NCBI GenBank assembly: GCA_030686995.1
Contig: CM060684.1
Location: 9,859,897-9,923,896, forward strand
Direction of reading: 5' to 3'
DNA from: Artemisia argyi
Lineage: Eukaryota > Streptophyta > Magnoliopsida > Asterales > Asteraceae
DNA length: 64,000 nucleotides
Below, piece by piece: positions 23,734 through 35,964 of the stretch (position 1 is the first letter of the stretch; each line of letters starts with the position of its first letter). The translations under genes and the position numbers were made by a program. A model generated the notes under the pieces. That model had not been told where the DNA came from. It saw only the letters and a list, made by a program, of their open reading frames with translations, and searched no databases.

Positions 23734-26182
23734 TAAGCTCTCCATTGGACCAAATTGATCAGAGAGTGGTGGGATATGCTCAGAAGAGGATGGGAAACCC
23801 TAATGGATGCTTATAAAAGGCAATGGAATGCAAGGAAGCAAGGAGTAGTTTAGTTTTAGTTTTATGTATGTCGAATTAATGCAATTTCAAATTCTAGTCT
23901 AAATTAAATTGTCTAAGCAGTGTACTAAGTCATTTTCATGTATTGTAACTCTTTTTGAATCATTAATTTCAAGTTTCATTAGCTGTTTCAACTTATGCAG
24001 TTTATTCTTAATCTCAAAATAATGATTAAGCTAAATGGTTGTTATTGTGTAATGTAGTGGATTCTTAGGCTCATATAAGTTCCATTAAGCTCATTGAAGC
24101 TATTAGAGATCCTAAAATCCAGTACTAGTAGAAGAAAATCAAAAAGTTAAAAAAAGTCAACATTAGTCAACTGTTTGTATGTTTGATGTTTGTTTCAGGT
24201 TTTGAGCACAATTGAGGAGCTGGATTGAGTTGGAATTGCCTATCTAAATATAGGCTACAAAGGAAAATCCCTTGTTCATGCTAGGGATAATCTTGTAAGT
24301 TTTCCATATTTGAAATTTCACAAAAATTCTAAGTTCCTAGTTGATGCTCATTTGTTGGCTTAAATGTGTTAATGTAAGCTTGTTTATGTGTTTTAATTCT
24401 TGTTTAAGAAGTTTATAACTCAGTAAGATTACTTGTCCAATAGAATTAATAGTTTTCCATAATTTCATATTTCAACTGTCTAGATTAGCTTTAGAGTAAA
24501 ACTTGTGCTATTGTAGTATTAATCTGTTTTTAAGTACTTTAACATGCTCACTCAGTCATAATAAGTAGGTTGGAATCAAGAGTTTGAACCCTAGTTACCA
24601 CTTGCTTTGAAAATCATTAATAGATAACTAATAAGGTGTGTTTGGTTTAAGAGACTGCTTGGTGTTCCATTGGTTACTTGTTGTTATTGCTAGTTCATAC
24701 ATGTTTCATTAGGTAATATTAGGTTACTCAGACCATAAAACTCAATAGGTTGTAGTTAAAAAGTCAAAATCATACTCTAATTTCCCACACAGTTAACTGT
24801 GTATGAGTTAGGAGTCCATAAGCTCATAATCTGATAAGGAGTTGTTAAATTAGCTTTTAGTAAACTTATATTAGCTTAAAACATCATAAACAATAAGTTA
24901 GATCACTTAGAATCTCACCAAAGTCAAAGTTTGAGTGTTCTTGTCAAAAGTCAAAAATACTTGTTCTCAGTTTTCACCAAACTTGCTTGTTCATTTCTGA
25001 ATTCTGTGATTTATTTGGGATTGTGAGATTTTGAGGTTTAGTTTTCTACCAGCTCATCTTTGAGATTATACCTTCATTTCATTTTTAGAAAAATTAACCT
25101 GGGCCCCACAGACCATCAAAGTGACCTGCAGGGCAAGGTTGTGCCCTGCTCACCCAGTCACCCAGTCACCACCATCACTTTGGTGGTGTTTTGTGACTAC
25201 CTCAGTGGACCCCAGACCCCATAGATGGGTTTTTACATCCCCCCTCCTACCAGAGTCTCACCTTTGACCATTTGTTTGACCCTTAGCCTAGTGGACCCAA
25301 CCTGCATTTGCTCACCAAGATTGTCCCAAGTCTGTGTTCATTTTCAAAGTGCAAAGTGCTTATTTGCTTGTGTTTAGCTTATTTGAGCTTATTTCTTGTT
25401 ATTATCTGTTTGTTTAAGCTTGTTGCATTAATTGGCATCTGATTTCACCATTGTGGACCCCACCCAAGGCCATTTGACCCAGATTGACCAAACAGTCAAC
25501 CAAAGTCAACTGTTTAAGACAAGGGGGTGTCACAGCTTATTTATAAGCTAATTTTAAAAAGTGTTTTCATTAAAGTTTGTTATTTTAAGGCATTAAGTAG
25601 TTCTGAAAAATAAAAATCCAAAAAAATCCAAGTTAAAGTAAGTGATAGTTTCTATTTAATTCAAGTTAATTTTAATTTTCATTTTTATATTTTAATTAAG
25701 TCACTAGTGTTTTTATATTTTTATTAAATACCTTATATAGTAAAGTAATTTTGATAATTTTTCCAGATTTTTATTTTGTCATTTAGTGTTAATTAGATTT
25801 AATGTTAATTTTCTTTATTATTAATTAATATCAAATATTAAATAGTTTAATTAGTTTTTATAAGGTTAAATCTAGTTTTTATAATTTTCCTAGTTCTAAT
25901 ATAGTATAATAAGTTTTTAGAAAATAAATTTTGAGATTCTACTGTTCATTTTCTATTTTTCTTATTTTATTTGTTTAAAATAGACTTAAGTTAATTAAAA
26001 GGTAAATAATTAGTTGTTTAATCTTAAAATATAATTTTTAGAGTTTTTATAGTTTTTTAGGATTCCAGTGATGGTTAAGTAATTTTAAAAATTTTCTTGT
26101 AATTTTCTAAGTTACTTTAATATTAATATTAATTAAAAGTAGTTTAATTAGTTTAATTAAGTTAAATAGTTTTTAATTAATA

Positions 26183-26334
26183 GGCAGAATTGCATATATA
26201 TCCCTCTCAAAATGAACAATTGCATATATATCCTTTGTACAAGTTTTTGATGCAAATAATACAATGGTTTTTATGCATGCTTTGGATATATATGCAATTA
26301 TGTATTTTCGGAAGGATATATATGCAAAAACCCC
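26183..26334 (+). mobile_element. 152-bp MITE, Mutator-like
   Basis: Absent from the 5' LTR, so the insertion boundaries are exact. Flanked by TAATTAATA at 26174-26182 and 26335-26343. The ends GGCAGAATTGCATATATATCC and, inverted, GGGGTTTTTGCATATATATCC form imperfect terminal inverted repeats. TTGCATATATATCC also occurs internally, giving two copies per orientation. The 9-bp duplication and G-rich ends suggest a Mutator-type parent; the AT-rich target makes that tentative. Confidence 0.75.
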
Positions 26335-26939
26335 TAATTAATAACAAAACCACAAAAAGACAAAAATATTATTTTTAATTTTTTATACTTTCTTCAAGTT
26401 CTAATTTAGGTTTAGAAAATATTTTGGTTAATTTTTAGTTTAATTTAAATCATTTGTCATTTTTAGTTTATTTAAATTAGATTTTAATTTAGATTTTAAA
26501 TAGTTTAATTAATTAAATAATAGTTTAATATTATTTTAATCACTTTTATAATTTCTTTTTTTTTTCATTTTTAATTTTAAGTTTTGAAAAGTGTCAAAAG
26601 CACCCCCTGTAGTTTGATAAATTCCAAAAATCCACTTTTCCAGTCCGATACGTGATCTTAATTGTCAATTTGTGCATATATCTGGTATCTGATTATTGTG
26701 AATATTATATCGATTTGTCAATACCAAAATAACAGTAGCAAAATCAATTCCATATCATCTGGGTTACTGTCCTCAGTCCCACTCACTCATAAACGATTCC
26801 AAAAGCACCATTTCAATCTCGCTGGGACTTTTACGACCCGGGGAAACACTACACTATCACCGGAGTATTGATTCTAGGCTATCTTTGACTTGTTGACCTT
26901 GGTCAATAATAATTAGACGGTTCAGGACCAATCACTTGT

Positions 26940-27550
26940 ACAATTAGATCAATGATAAACCCCTTACCGTTTTGTTTATCGATCTCTTGATAATTACTAA
27001 AGTAAGTAATTACCTCGTTCTTGTACACACAAACTATCAACGAATAAAGGTTTGTTGCAAGTAAACAAAAACACTAACGATTTTTTTTTATGGAAAATCG
27101 AACCAAGAACCCTTGGAGGAGGGGAGATCCGATCGGCCACAAGAAAAAAGAAAACAAGAAATTAGGGTTAGAGTGTGTGCACAAAAGATGTGTAGATTTA
27201 ACCCTTGGCCTTGTATATATACTAGAGGATTTCTTGTGACCAAGCAAACATGGGTTGGGCCTCCCCTCCCCTTGTTCGACCGGCCATAGAACCCACAAGG
27301 GGTTTCTAGAACCTCCTTGACACCCAAGTTTCACTCTAGTCCTTATCTTTCTTATTTAACGATAGTTAGTCCATACGGTTAATAACTAACGACCGTTTAG
27401 TCCATTAAGTGTTATAAATATATATATTCCATACATTTAATATATATATATATTTATTTACATTATTCTTGTTTGTAAAGTGTGTAATCCCGAAGTCTCG
27501 GGTTCGATCCTAGACATTTACTAATTAATGTTTATACGTAACATTTAAGA
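26940..27550 (-). repeat. Copia-1 5' LTR, outer fragment
   Basis: Resumes at ACAATTAGATCAATG exactly where the inner fragment stopped, and ends at the mutated terminal dinucleotide next to AGGTG. Confidence 0.92.
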
Positions 27551-27555
27551 AGGTG

Positions 27556-28919
27556 CTCGAATTTTTTCCCCCTAAAGTTGTATTTTAGTATAGATAACGT
27601 ATTTCTAAAACAGATAAATGTGCTTCTAAAAAATAAATAAATAAATAATAGGTTGAATGTGTTGGCCACGTTGCATTAAAGTTTCAACCTAAAATTTTGC
27701 TACTATGTTTTCAATGACGTTTATCTACTTTTCATAGTACGTCATATGAATGATTTCATATCATCTTACATCATAAATCATTTTTTTTTTTTCCTTTTAT
27801 ATATTGTTTCATACAACATAAATTACTAAATACTTGGATACAAGGGTAATCTAATAAAGTGAATACTTGCTAGTGTCGACAGATCGACCTGACTGATGTC
27901 AGGACAAGCGTTTGTTACGACTGACGATGACAGCGGTCAACTGGCCTGCAAGTGACGTTTCATTTCAACTCAAGTTATTTTATATGGAAACAAACCAGTC
28001 GGGTCAGTCTTGATGTGTAGCACAGTGCGACGGTGGTGGAAGTGGGGTGGTCACAAGTGGTGTTGCCTATGGACGTGGAAAAGAAAATGGTCGAACAATT
28101 TTTAGTAAGATGGCATGTGGTAAACAATCGGTTAATTAAATAGAACCAAGGGTATAATTAGAAAATCATATAAAGCTTCTGTGTGTGAATAAAATCCTTT
28201 CGTTTACATATCACTAGCCAAATTGAAACTATAGTTCAAAATAAAACAGTGCGATTAACCGGCTATGCAACTCCAATAACTTTTTAACACCTGTACATAT
28301 TTTTATGACAAAATTTTAATGAGTTGTTAAGTGATTTTGGTACAATATTCTTTTGTCTACTATAAAATGACAACTACATCCTTAAATGTTTATGTTATTA
28401 AAGTCTTGCACCTCATGCTCACCACTACTCTACTGCTATAAACAAAGATTTTAAGCGATGATCTTGTCCTTGCTATCTTAAAGTAACCATGGGGACTGAG
28501 ATGTCGTGATTAAAGAAACGATTTGAGGGCATTGGTGAACTCGGGAATTAAGGTTTTACAGTAATGTCACTTACCCATACCTAATCCCAAATCCTACGTT
28601 ATTCATAGTTTGTTTTTTCTCCTTTTTACACACAATATATATTTCCTCGTTATTCTGTGGTGGAGATTATATAACCTTCATAAATGACTAAGAAACGAAT
28701 GAATTTATTTTAAGGGGCCTATTTCTTCCATGAAAGGTACTAAACACAATTATGAGATGTAATATTTAGATGGGTGGTACTGGTGGTGGTGGTTCGTATT
28801 TATGGCTAGGCCGTGGTGTGAATGCATGATTGGAGTTTTATAAAAATGACAAAGGTACACATAACAAAACAAAACTTACAAGTAGTACTTTCTGCACTGC
28901 ATAAATTACACTGGGTTTA
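27556..28919. repeat. Tail of tandem unit B and truncated unit C
   Basis: 27556-27670 completes unit B. Unit C starts at 27671 (TTGCATTAAAGTTTCAACC) and tracks units A and B, more divergently in its second half (for example near 28380-28520), to CTGGGTTTA at 28919. There the Helitron begins. The sequence resuming at 39820 is weakly similar to the second copy of the short internal block. Confidence 0.8.
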
Positions 28920-30503
28920 TCTTTTATATAATACAAGAATTACATTATTTCGAAGTGTTTTTTCAAAACTCTTCTCATTGAAAAAAAAATAGACCAATAG
29001 AAGAACTCGACTTTGCTACCTATGCGAAATCAAGCAATATGATTGGTGAATAGAAAGTCAAAATTAAATTGATTTTTGTCAAACTTAATAAATTTGGTGG
29101 AGAAATTTGGTTAAGAAAAAAATGCAAAAAAATATAGGTGTAAAATTTATAAAAACAAAAACTTAAAAAAGAGGAAGTAATTAATAAAACTTTAGTGGTT
29201 GAATTTTAAATAAATTTTACTACGTATAGAGCTAAGTGTAAAATTACAAATTTCCATGTTTTTAATTACTTTAGGAAAAACACAAATAACCTCTTACACT
29301 TTATGCCTCTTATAATTTATAATATTAAGTTTGTTTAAAATTACATGAGTATTAGTATTAGTTTTTAGACTTTTATCAATTAAAATTATAAAATTTGGTA
29401 AATATGCGAATTGGTTTTAATATTGTTAGTTTTAAATTTTCATGCATTAGAATATTTTTTTAAATAAGGACTTATATTATTCTATTTAAAAGTTTAAGTT
29501 ATGCTTATACAGAGGTTGAATATTAAATACGGCTAAATTATTATTAACGGGAATATAAATATCAAATGGTAACCACGAGTTACTTTTATATGAAAATAAA
29601 TATATGCGATTCTACTTATAACAACGACTCATGAAATTGTTATTTAAAATTTATATATCAATATCCATAAAAACATTTTAAAAACTTTACGGAGCATATT
29701 TTAACTTTATTACTAAACTCGCACATTTTGTACAACATGACATCAATAGTTAAAGTTAAGCAAAAAACATCAACATCAACCTCAGGATGTCCGTCAGTTA
29801 AAAACGTTATACAAAGCTAATTTACTCATTTTCACAAGTGATATGCTCTATTAGGTTGCGCCTTCTATTTTTTATTACTTTAGCAGAAAGTGTATTGTTC
29901 GCGTTCTTAAGTCCGAAAGAAATGAAGAAAAAGTGTACTTTTTGTGCCAATAGTTTGAGTATTGGCTAATTGATGTCTCTTTCAAGATATTTAATATACC
30001 AGTTGGTCCATATGCGTTGTTTATTCGAACTTGACACATTTAGAGACTGGGAATACAAGTTCATTACCAAGTATGCTAAAGTAGGAATCATAAAAAAACC
30101 CTGAAACTACACCTGATGCATCAACTACGGATTTACTTTGAAGGTTACTTAGAACATATATTTGATATAACAGTTTGCTTATATGGTATATGTGTTTATT
30201 GAATTTTTAAATCAAGTTATCTCTTGAATTTTTATATACTTAAACGGCAAACTCACATAATCCCAAGTTAACGTTATATAAATACCTTTGTCTCAGACAC
30301 TGATATGTGTTGCATTAACCTTATTCCAAAGTTGCAACAAAAAAACAAATCTCACAAGTATTTGATGAGTTAATTGCTTTTGAATTTGTTGTAATATAGA
30401 ATAATGATGATCTAGAAAGAGATGTAACTAATGTGTCTCATTCACTTGAAAATCTGCTGCGAAAAGAATGAACCGGTTTACTAAAGTAGGACTTGCTTAA
30501 GTT
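28920..30503 (+). other. Helitron left part, noncoding
   Basis: About 1.6 kb of AT-rich sequence with no ORF or motif I can support. It ends in AAGTT (30499-30503), the Sirevirus target duplication. Confidence 0.6.
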
Positions 30504-30892
30504 TGTTGACATAAATAATGTCTTAAAACATTGTTAGCTTATTAACAATGTCTCTATGTTTTGATAATTACAAAGCATAAACTCATTAATCTAAAACTTA
30601 TGTCGTAAACAAGTTTTTAGCGCTTAACATTTGTCTTTACATCCAAATCACTTAAGGTATGAATAAACAAAGTGTTTATTGCATTCTATGATCAAAGGAA
30701 CAATTTTCTTAAACACTAGACTTTTTATAAAATGTCACAAAACATTTTATATCTTTTACAAAACATTTTTGGATTTAAAGTAATATGTTTAATTCATTAT
30801 AAATATATGAATTCAAATTTCCAACCAAAAATGGCAAATCTAATCCAGAAAAACCTTCCCCACAAAAAGACAAATAAGCCCAACGTTCAGGA

Positions 30893-30966
30893 GGGCGGCC
30901 CCTTAATTTTACTAGGCGGCCCCCTTAATCATTAAGGGGACCGGCCTACAATTAAGGGGACCGGCC
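30893..30966 (+). promoter_or_regulatory. Double palindrome module in Copia-2 LTR promoter
   Basis: Two forward motifs, GGCGGCCCCTTAATT (30894-30908) and GGCGGCCCCCTTAAT (30916-30930), are followed by two inverted ones, ATTAAGGGGACCGGCC (30931-30946) and AATTAAGGGGACCGGCC (30950-30966). The four form a near-perfect hairpin about 30 bases upstream of the TATA-like box. The module is conserved in the 3' LTR and, in diverged form, inside the element at 36710-36784. Confidence 0.8.
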
Positions 30967-30995
30967 ACGCTCCAGAACAGTATTTTCCCCCCCCC

Positions 30996-31004
30996 TTTAA
31001 ATAC
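30996..31004 (+). promoter_or_regulatory. TATA-like box, Copia-2 LTR
   Basis: TTTAAATAC after a C-rich run, just downstream of the palindrome module. It is the best core promoter candidate in this LTR and is retained in the 3' LTR. Confidence 0.5.
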
Positions 31005-31437
31005 TGATTCATCCCTCAGATTTTTCTCACCTTTTGCACTTCTAAACTTTCTGATCCAGATCTAATTCTCTATTCTCTCATCCTTTGATCATAAGTGTAT
31101 ATATATTCTTTGTTTCAAAGTGATCCAATTTCCATCCTCTCAAGTGCAAGAGAAGAATACTTCTATCTTCCTAGACAAGAAGTATTACAACTTGTTGTGA
31201 TCTCCACATCAAAGTTGTTGGTGTAACATCAAGATTATTTACATACTCGTTATGAAGATTGTTGTGAATATTTGCTTGTAGATAGTTGTGTTAGATATAG
31301 ATTGTGTGATTAGTTGATAGCTTGGTGTGAAGAAGAAAAGCTAGGAAATCTATTGGTGTGAAGAAGCTAGGTGTGAAGTAGATTGATTTGAAGAAAGTGT
31401 GTAGAAGGTGTGACTTAGGTGTGAAGGTGTTGTGGTG

Positions 31438-31515
31438 AGATTATTGGTGTATAGATTGGTGTGTAAATTGGTGTGTAGATTGGTGTGAATATTGGTGTGT
31501 AAATTGGTGTGTACG
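31438..31515 (+). repeat. TTGGTGTGTA minisatellite in Copia-2 R/U5
   Basis: Five to six units of about 14-16 bases (ATTGGTGTGTAAATTGGTGTG and variants). Minus-strand ORFs reading TPIYTPI here are by-products of the repeat. Confidence 0.8.
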
Positions 31516-31833
31516 GTTTTCTCCGCCATAAGGGAGCTTGTTGATATAGTGAAGAAAACTCTCGAGTTAGGTGCTCGGGGAGTGGAGTAGGGCAAGGAAG
31601 GTGTCCTTGTTGCCGAACCACTATAAATCTCTTGTCTCGCGGTTCGATCTTTCCATCTCTTACTTATTATTGTTACTTATCATTATTATATATTTCGTAT
31701 TGATACTTGTTTATATTGTGCAAGACTTGAGATCACATATTATCGAATCTAAGTTTTAAAACACTAAAACTATTTTTACAACTAATTAAAAAGACGTAAA
31801 ACTATTCAACCCCCCCTTCTAGTTTTCCACAAT

Positions 31834-31846
31834 TGGTATCAGAGCC
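31834..31846 (+). other. Copia-2 primer binding site
   Basis: TTGGTATCAGAGCCA directly follows the LTR end, complementary to initiator-Met tRNA, as usual in plant Copia elements. Confidence 0.9.
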
Positions 31847-31898
31847 ACGTCTAGCAAGAATTTTAAAATATATTGTATTTTAAAACTTGTAACGATCT

Positions 31899-34800
31899 AT
31901 GGAATCTTTAAAATATTTAGAAGGGCAATCTATGCAAAGACCACCACTATTTGAAAGTGATGGATTTTTATATTGGAAAAATAGATTCGAAACGTATGTG
32001 AAATCAAAAGATCTTGATCTTTGGCATATTATTACCTTTGGTGACTTTCCCCTTATTCAATATAATGTTGAAACTAAAATGGATGAAATTGTAGATTTTG
32101 AAAAACAAAATGATGATTTGAAAAAGAAACTAGCAAAAAATAATGAGGCTAAAATGGTTATTTATAATGCGTTAGCACGCAAAGAATATGAAAGAATTTT
32201 TATGTGTAAAACCGCAAAAGAAATTTGGGATTCTTTACTAATCACTCACCAAGGTAATAGCCAAGTCAAAGATAATAAAATAGATCTTCTTGTACAACAA
32301 TATGAACAATTTACGATTCCGGAAGAGGAATCAATTGATAATGCTTTTGCTAAGTTTAACACTATCATCACAAGTTTAAAAGCACTTGATGAGACATTTT
32401 CTAGTAAAAATTGTGTTAGGAAATTTCTTAGGGCATTGCATCCAAAATGGCGAGCTAAGGTCACGGCAATTGAAGAATCAAAGAACTTGATGACGTTATC
32501 ACTAGATGAACTAATTGGCAACTTGAAGGTTCATGAAGAAATCATAAGAAGAGATTCGGAAACGGTCAAAGTCAAGAAAGAACAAATCAAATCCATTGCT
32601 CTAAAAGCCAAAAAGGAACCTAGTGATGATGATGATTCAAGTGACGAAAGTGAAGACGAAGAATATGCAATGGCCATAAGAGAATTCAAGAAATTCTTCA
32701 AGAGACGAGGAAGATTCACTAGATCATCACATGACGATAGAAAATCGTTCCAAAGAAATAGAAGTGACAATTACGTGAAAAGAAAATGCTTTAGATGTGG
32801 AAGTCCAAATCATCTCGTTGGTGAATGTCTAAAGCCGCCGCGTTATGATAATCAAGGTGCATTTGTTAGTAGAACATGGAGTGATAGTGACAAAGAAGAA
32901 GTGGAGAAACCAAGAGAAGAAAAGTGTTTCATGGCAAAAGAAACCGACGAAATATGCCTTGGAATTGACTTGGAGCCTGCCGAATGGATCAAGGATAGTG
33001 GATGCTCAAGGCACATGACAGGGAACCGAAAGCTATTTTCTACATATAAGGCATACAACGGAGGTAACGTTATCTTTGGTAGTGACTTGCGTGGAAAAAT
33101 TATTGTCAAAGGTACGATTTCTCAAGACTCACTTACTATTAAAAATGTTGAACATGTTAATAATTTAACATATAACTTGCTTAGTGTAGGCCAAATATGC
33201 GATAATAAATGTAAAGTTATCTTTTCCGAAGAAGATAGCGAAATAGTTAAGAATGGAAAAATTATAGGTAGAGGTATTAGGAAAGGAGGTGTATATGTTA
33301 TGAAACTAGGAAACAAACCTGAAGATAGGATATGCCTAACGACCCTAGACGAAAACTCCACATTGTGGCATAGGAGATTAGGACATGCTAACATGCAACA
33401 AATACAATCTTTGGCCTCTAAGGAATTAGTTAGAAACTTGCCTAATCTAAAATATGACAAACATTTTTGTAATGCATGTAATGTTGGAAAACAAGCTCAT
33501 GCTAGCCACAAAGCTAAGAATATAGTATCCACTACTAGGTGCCTAGAATTATTACATATGGATCTTTTTGGTCCATCCGCTGTGCGGAGCTATGGAGGAA
33601 ACAAGTATACCTTAGTAATAGTAGATGACTACTCACGATACACGTGGACTAGGTTTTTAAGTGACAAAACCCAAGCCTTTGAAAAATTCGAAATATTTAG
33701 CAAAATGATTCAAAATAAGTTAGGATGCTCAATAGTTGCCATTAGAACGGACCATGGAAGGGAATTTGATAACGAAGTACAATTCGGAAAATATTGTGAG
33801 TTAAATGGAATATCTCATAATTTCTCTGCTCCTCGTACTCCTCAATCAAATGAGTAGAACTATGTTAAATGAACAATCCATTCCACAAAAATTTTGGTGT
33901 CACGCCGTAGATACATCGACTTATATTCTAAATAGGGTATCAATTAGAAGAATTCTAGGAAAAACTCCTTATGAGTTATTAAGAAATAGAAAACCTAACT
34001 TAAGCTACTTTAGAGTATTTGGAAGTAAATGCTATATCTTAAACACTAAGGACTACCTCACTAAGTTTGATCCAAAATCATATGAAGGAATATTTTTAGG
34101 ATACTCACAAAATAGTAAAGCATATATAATACTTAACAAACACTCAATGAAAGTAGAGGAATCACTAAATGTAACATTTGATGAAACACCACCACCTCCT
34201 AAAACGCTACCTTTAGAAGATGATGATTTAGTCGAAGATGAAGCCATTGAGGTTAGTAAAACAAAACCCATAGGAAATGACAATGAAGAAACTCACTTAG
34301 AAAATAACGAAACCGTTAATATTAAAGAATCTAGATCACATCCTTTAGATAATATAATAGGACATCTTAACAAAAGAACCCTTAGGTCACAAGCCCAAGA
34401 TAAAAACAACTTCTTTTGTTTCCTCTCGGCAATAGAACCTAAGAATATTAGCGAAGCTTTAAAGGATGAAAGTTGGATTATAGCTATGCAAGAAGAATTA
34501 AATCAATTTAAGGCAAATGATGTTTGGGAACTAGTCCCAAATCCAAAGGATATGACTATCATAGGAACCAAATGGGTATATAGGAACAAGTTAGACGAGA
34601 ATGGAATAGTTACTAGGAATAAAGCTAGGTTAGTTGCCCAAGGTTATAATCAACAAGAAGGAATTGATTATGATGAAACTTATGCCTCCGTAGCTAGACT
34701 AGAATCAATTAGGATATTACTTGCCTATGCTTGCTCCCTAGATTTTAAGTTATTCCAAATGGATGTGAAAAGTGCATTCCTTAACGGTTTTATCAATGAG

Positions 34801-35964
34801 GAGGTACATGTGGCACAACCTCCAGGATTCATTGACTTCGCAAAACCTGATTATGTTTATAAGTTAAAGAAAGCTTTGTATGGACTCAAACAAGCTCCCA
34901 AAGCTTGGTATGATCGATTAAAAGCTTTTCTTATTAAACATGATTATTCCATGGGAATGGTAGATAACACTCTTTTCACTAAAAGGAAAGACCCTAATCT
35001 CATCATTGTTCAAATATATGTTGATGACATTATATTTGGATCGACTTGTCAAGACATGTGTGATGAATTTGCCAAAATCATGCATGATGAGTTTGAGATG
35101 AGTATGATGGGTGAACTTAATTTCTTCCTAGGATTACAAATAAAACAATTAGAAGATGGAATATTCTTTAACCAATCTAAGTACATTAAGGAAATGCTTA
35201 AGAAATTTGGCCTAGAAGACTCAAAACCCATAAAAACACCCATGTCTACGGAGGTAAAGCTCATAAAGGACGATGAAGGTGAGTCCGTAGATAACTCCAA
35301 GTATAGAGGAATGATAGGTAGTTTACTATACTTGACGGCAAGTAGACCCGATATCATGTTTAGTGTCTGCCTTTGTGCCCGTTTTCAAGAGGATCCCAAA
35401 ACCTCTCACCTAGAAGCGGTTAAGCGTATCTTCCGATACATTAAAGGCACTATACACTTAGGATTATGGTATCCTAAGGAATCCGGCATAAAAACCATTG
35501 TATATGCGGATTCGGATCATGCGGGAGACTACGTAGATAGAAAGAGCACTAGCGGTATTTGCACGTTTATGGGATGTTGTCTAACGTCTTGGTTTTCGAA
35601 GAAGTAAACCGCTCTTGCTATTTCTACCACCGAAGCCGAATATGTAAGCGCCGGAAAGGCATGTCAACAAGCACTATGGATGAAACAAGCTCTCGTAGAC
35701 TATGGCATTAGGTTAGAAAATGTCCCCATTATGTGCGATAACAAAGGTGCGATAGATTTAAGTAAAAATCCGGTGCAACACTCTAGGACTAAACACATAG
35801 AAATACGTCACCATTTTCTTAGGGATAATGTACAAAAAGGAAATATATCTATAGAAAAGGTTGCATCGGAAGATAACATTGCTGATATATTCACAAAACC
35901 CCTTAAGCGTGTATTATTCAACCACTTGCGTTTAGGATTAGGAATGATGGAACAAGTTGACTAA
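31899..35964 (+). pseudogene. Copia-2 gag-pol, deletion in integrase and one stop
   Basis: Starts at ATG 31899 ([20 protein letters not shown]), 67 bases after the LTR. Gag (UBN2 type); CCHC knuckle [14 protein letters not shown] at residues 297-310; protease [13 protein letters not shown]; pre-integrase [10 protein letters not shown]; integrase core with HMDLFGP and RTDHGREF. At about 33853 the frame breaks: the bases encoding the conserved Glu-containing stretch after PQSN are missing and the frame shifts by one, giving a stop at 33855-33857. RT and RNaseH continue in the other frame from about 33851 (KARLVAQGYNQ, MDVKSAFLNG, YVDDIIFGST). A TAA at 35605-35607, where relatives have Gln, precedes TALAISTTEAEYVSAG. 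The RNaseH tail NIADIFTKPL ends at 35964. Integrase lacks its catalytic Glu region, so self-propagation is impossible. Confidence 0.94.

Larger units (their letters stand above)
11131..26934 (+). mobile_element. Ty3/Gypsy Athila-type retrotransposon nested in the Copia-1 5' LTR
   Basis: Starts TGATGAGTGTG and ends CAATCA; flanked by CTTGT at 11126-11130 and 26935-26939. It has LTRs of about 4.0 kb, an Asp-tRNA-type PBS, gag with a CX2CX3HX4C knuckle, protease DLGAS, RT, RNaseH and integrase in Gypsy order, a 1.26-kb repeat-rich 3' region without an env-like ORF, and a PPT. The very long LTRs, the PBS and the RT wording ([20 protein letters not shown]) are typical of the Athila lineage. Coding disruptions make it non-autonomous. 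Confidence 0.94.
22763..26934 (+). repeat. Athila 3' LTR with a MITE insertion
   Basis: 4,172 bases. The excess over the 5' LTR is explained by a 152-bp insertion with its 9-bp duplication at 26183-26343. It carries the same E2F/G-box (23714-23733) and TATA (23812) block. Confidence 0.94.
3771..27550 (-). mobile_element. Ty1/Copia retrotransposon (Copia-1), split by a nested Athila element
   Basis: LTR element in minus orientation, flanked by AGGTG at 3766-3770 and 27551-27555. Its own sequence is 3771-11130 plus 26940-27550; 11131-26939 is the nested Athila element with its target duplication. The LTR ends TGTTA...TAACA are preserved at the inner edges. The outer terminal dinucleotides have mutated (TG to CG at 3771-3772, CA to GA at 27549-27550). 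In element orientation the order is 5' LTR, tRNA-Met-type PBS, leader, gag-protease-integrase-RT-RNaseH, PPT, 3' LTR. The domain order (integrase before RT) is Copia. Gag and integrase C-terminal wording suggest the Tork/Angela side of the superfamily, but I am not certain of the clade. Confidence 0.93.
30504..31831 (+). repeat. Copia-2 5' LTR
   Basis: 1,328 bases. Contains the palindromic GGCGGCCCC module (30893-30966), a TATA-like TTTAAATAC (30996-31004) and a TTGGTGTG minisatellite (31438-31515) in R/U5. Confidence 0.95.

Noticed and set aside
31350..31621. Minus-strand ORFs with TPIYTPI repeats (also 38863-39134)
   Set aside because: By-products of the TTGGTGTG minisatellite in the Sirevirus LTRs.
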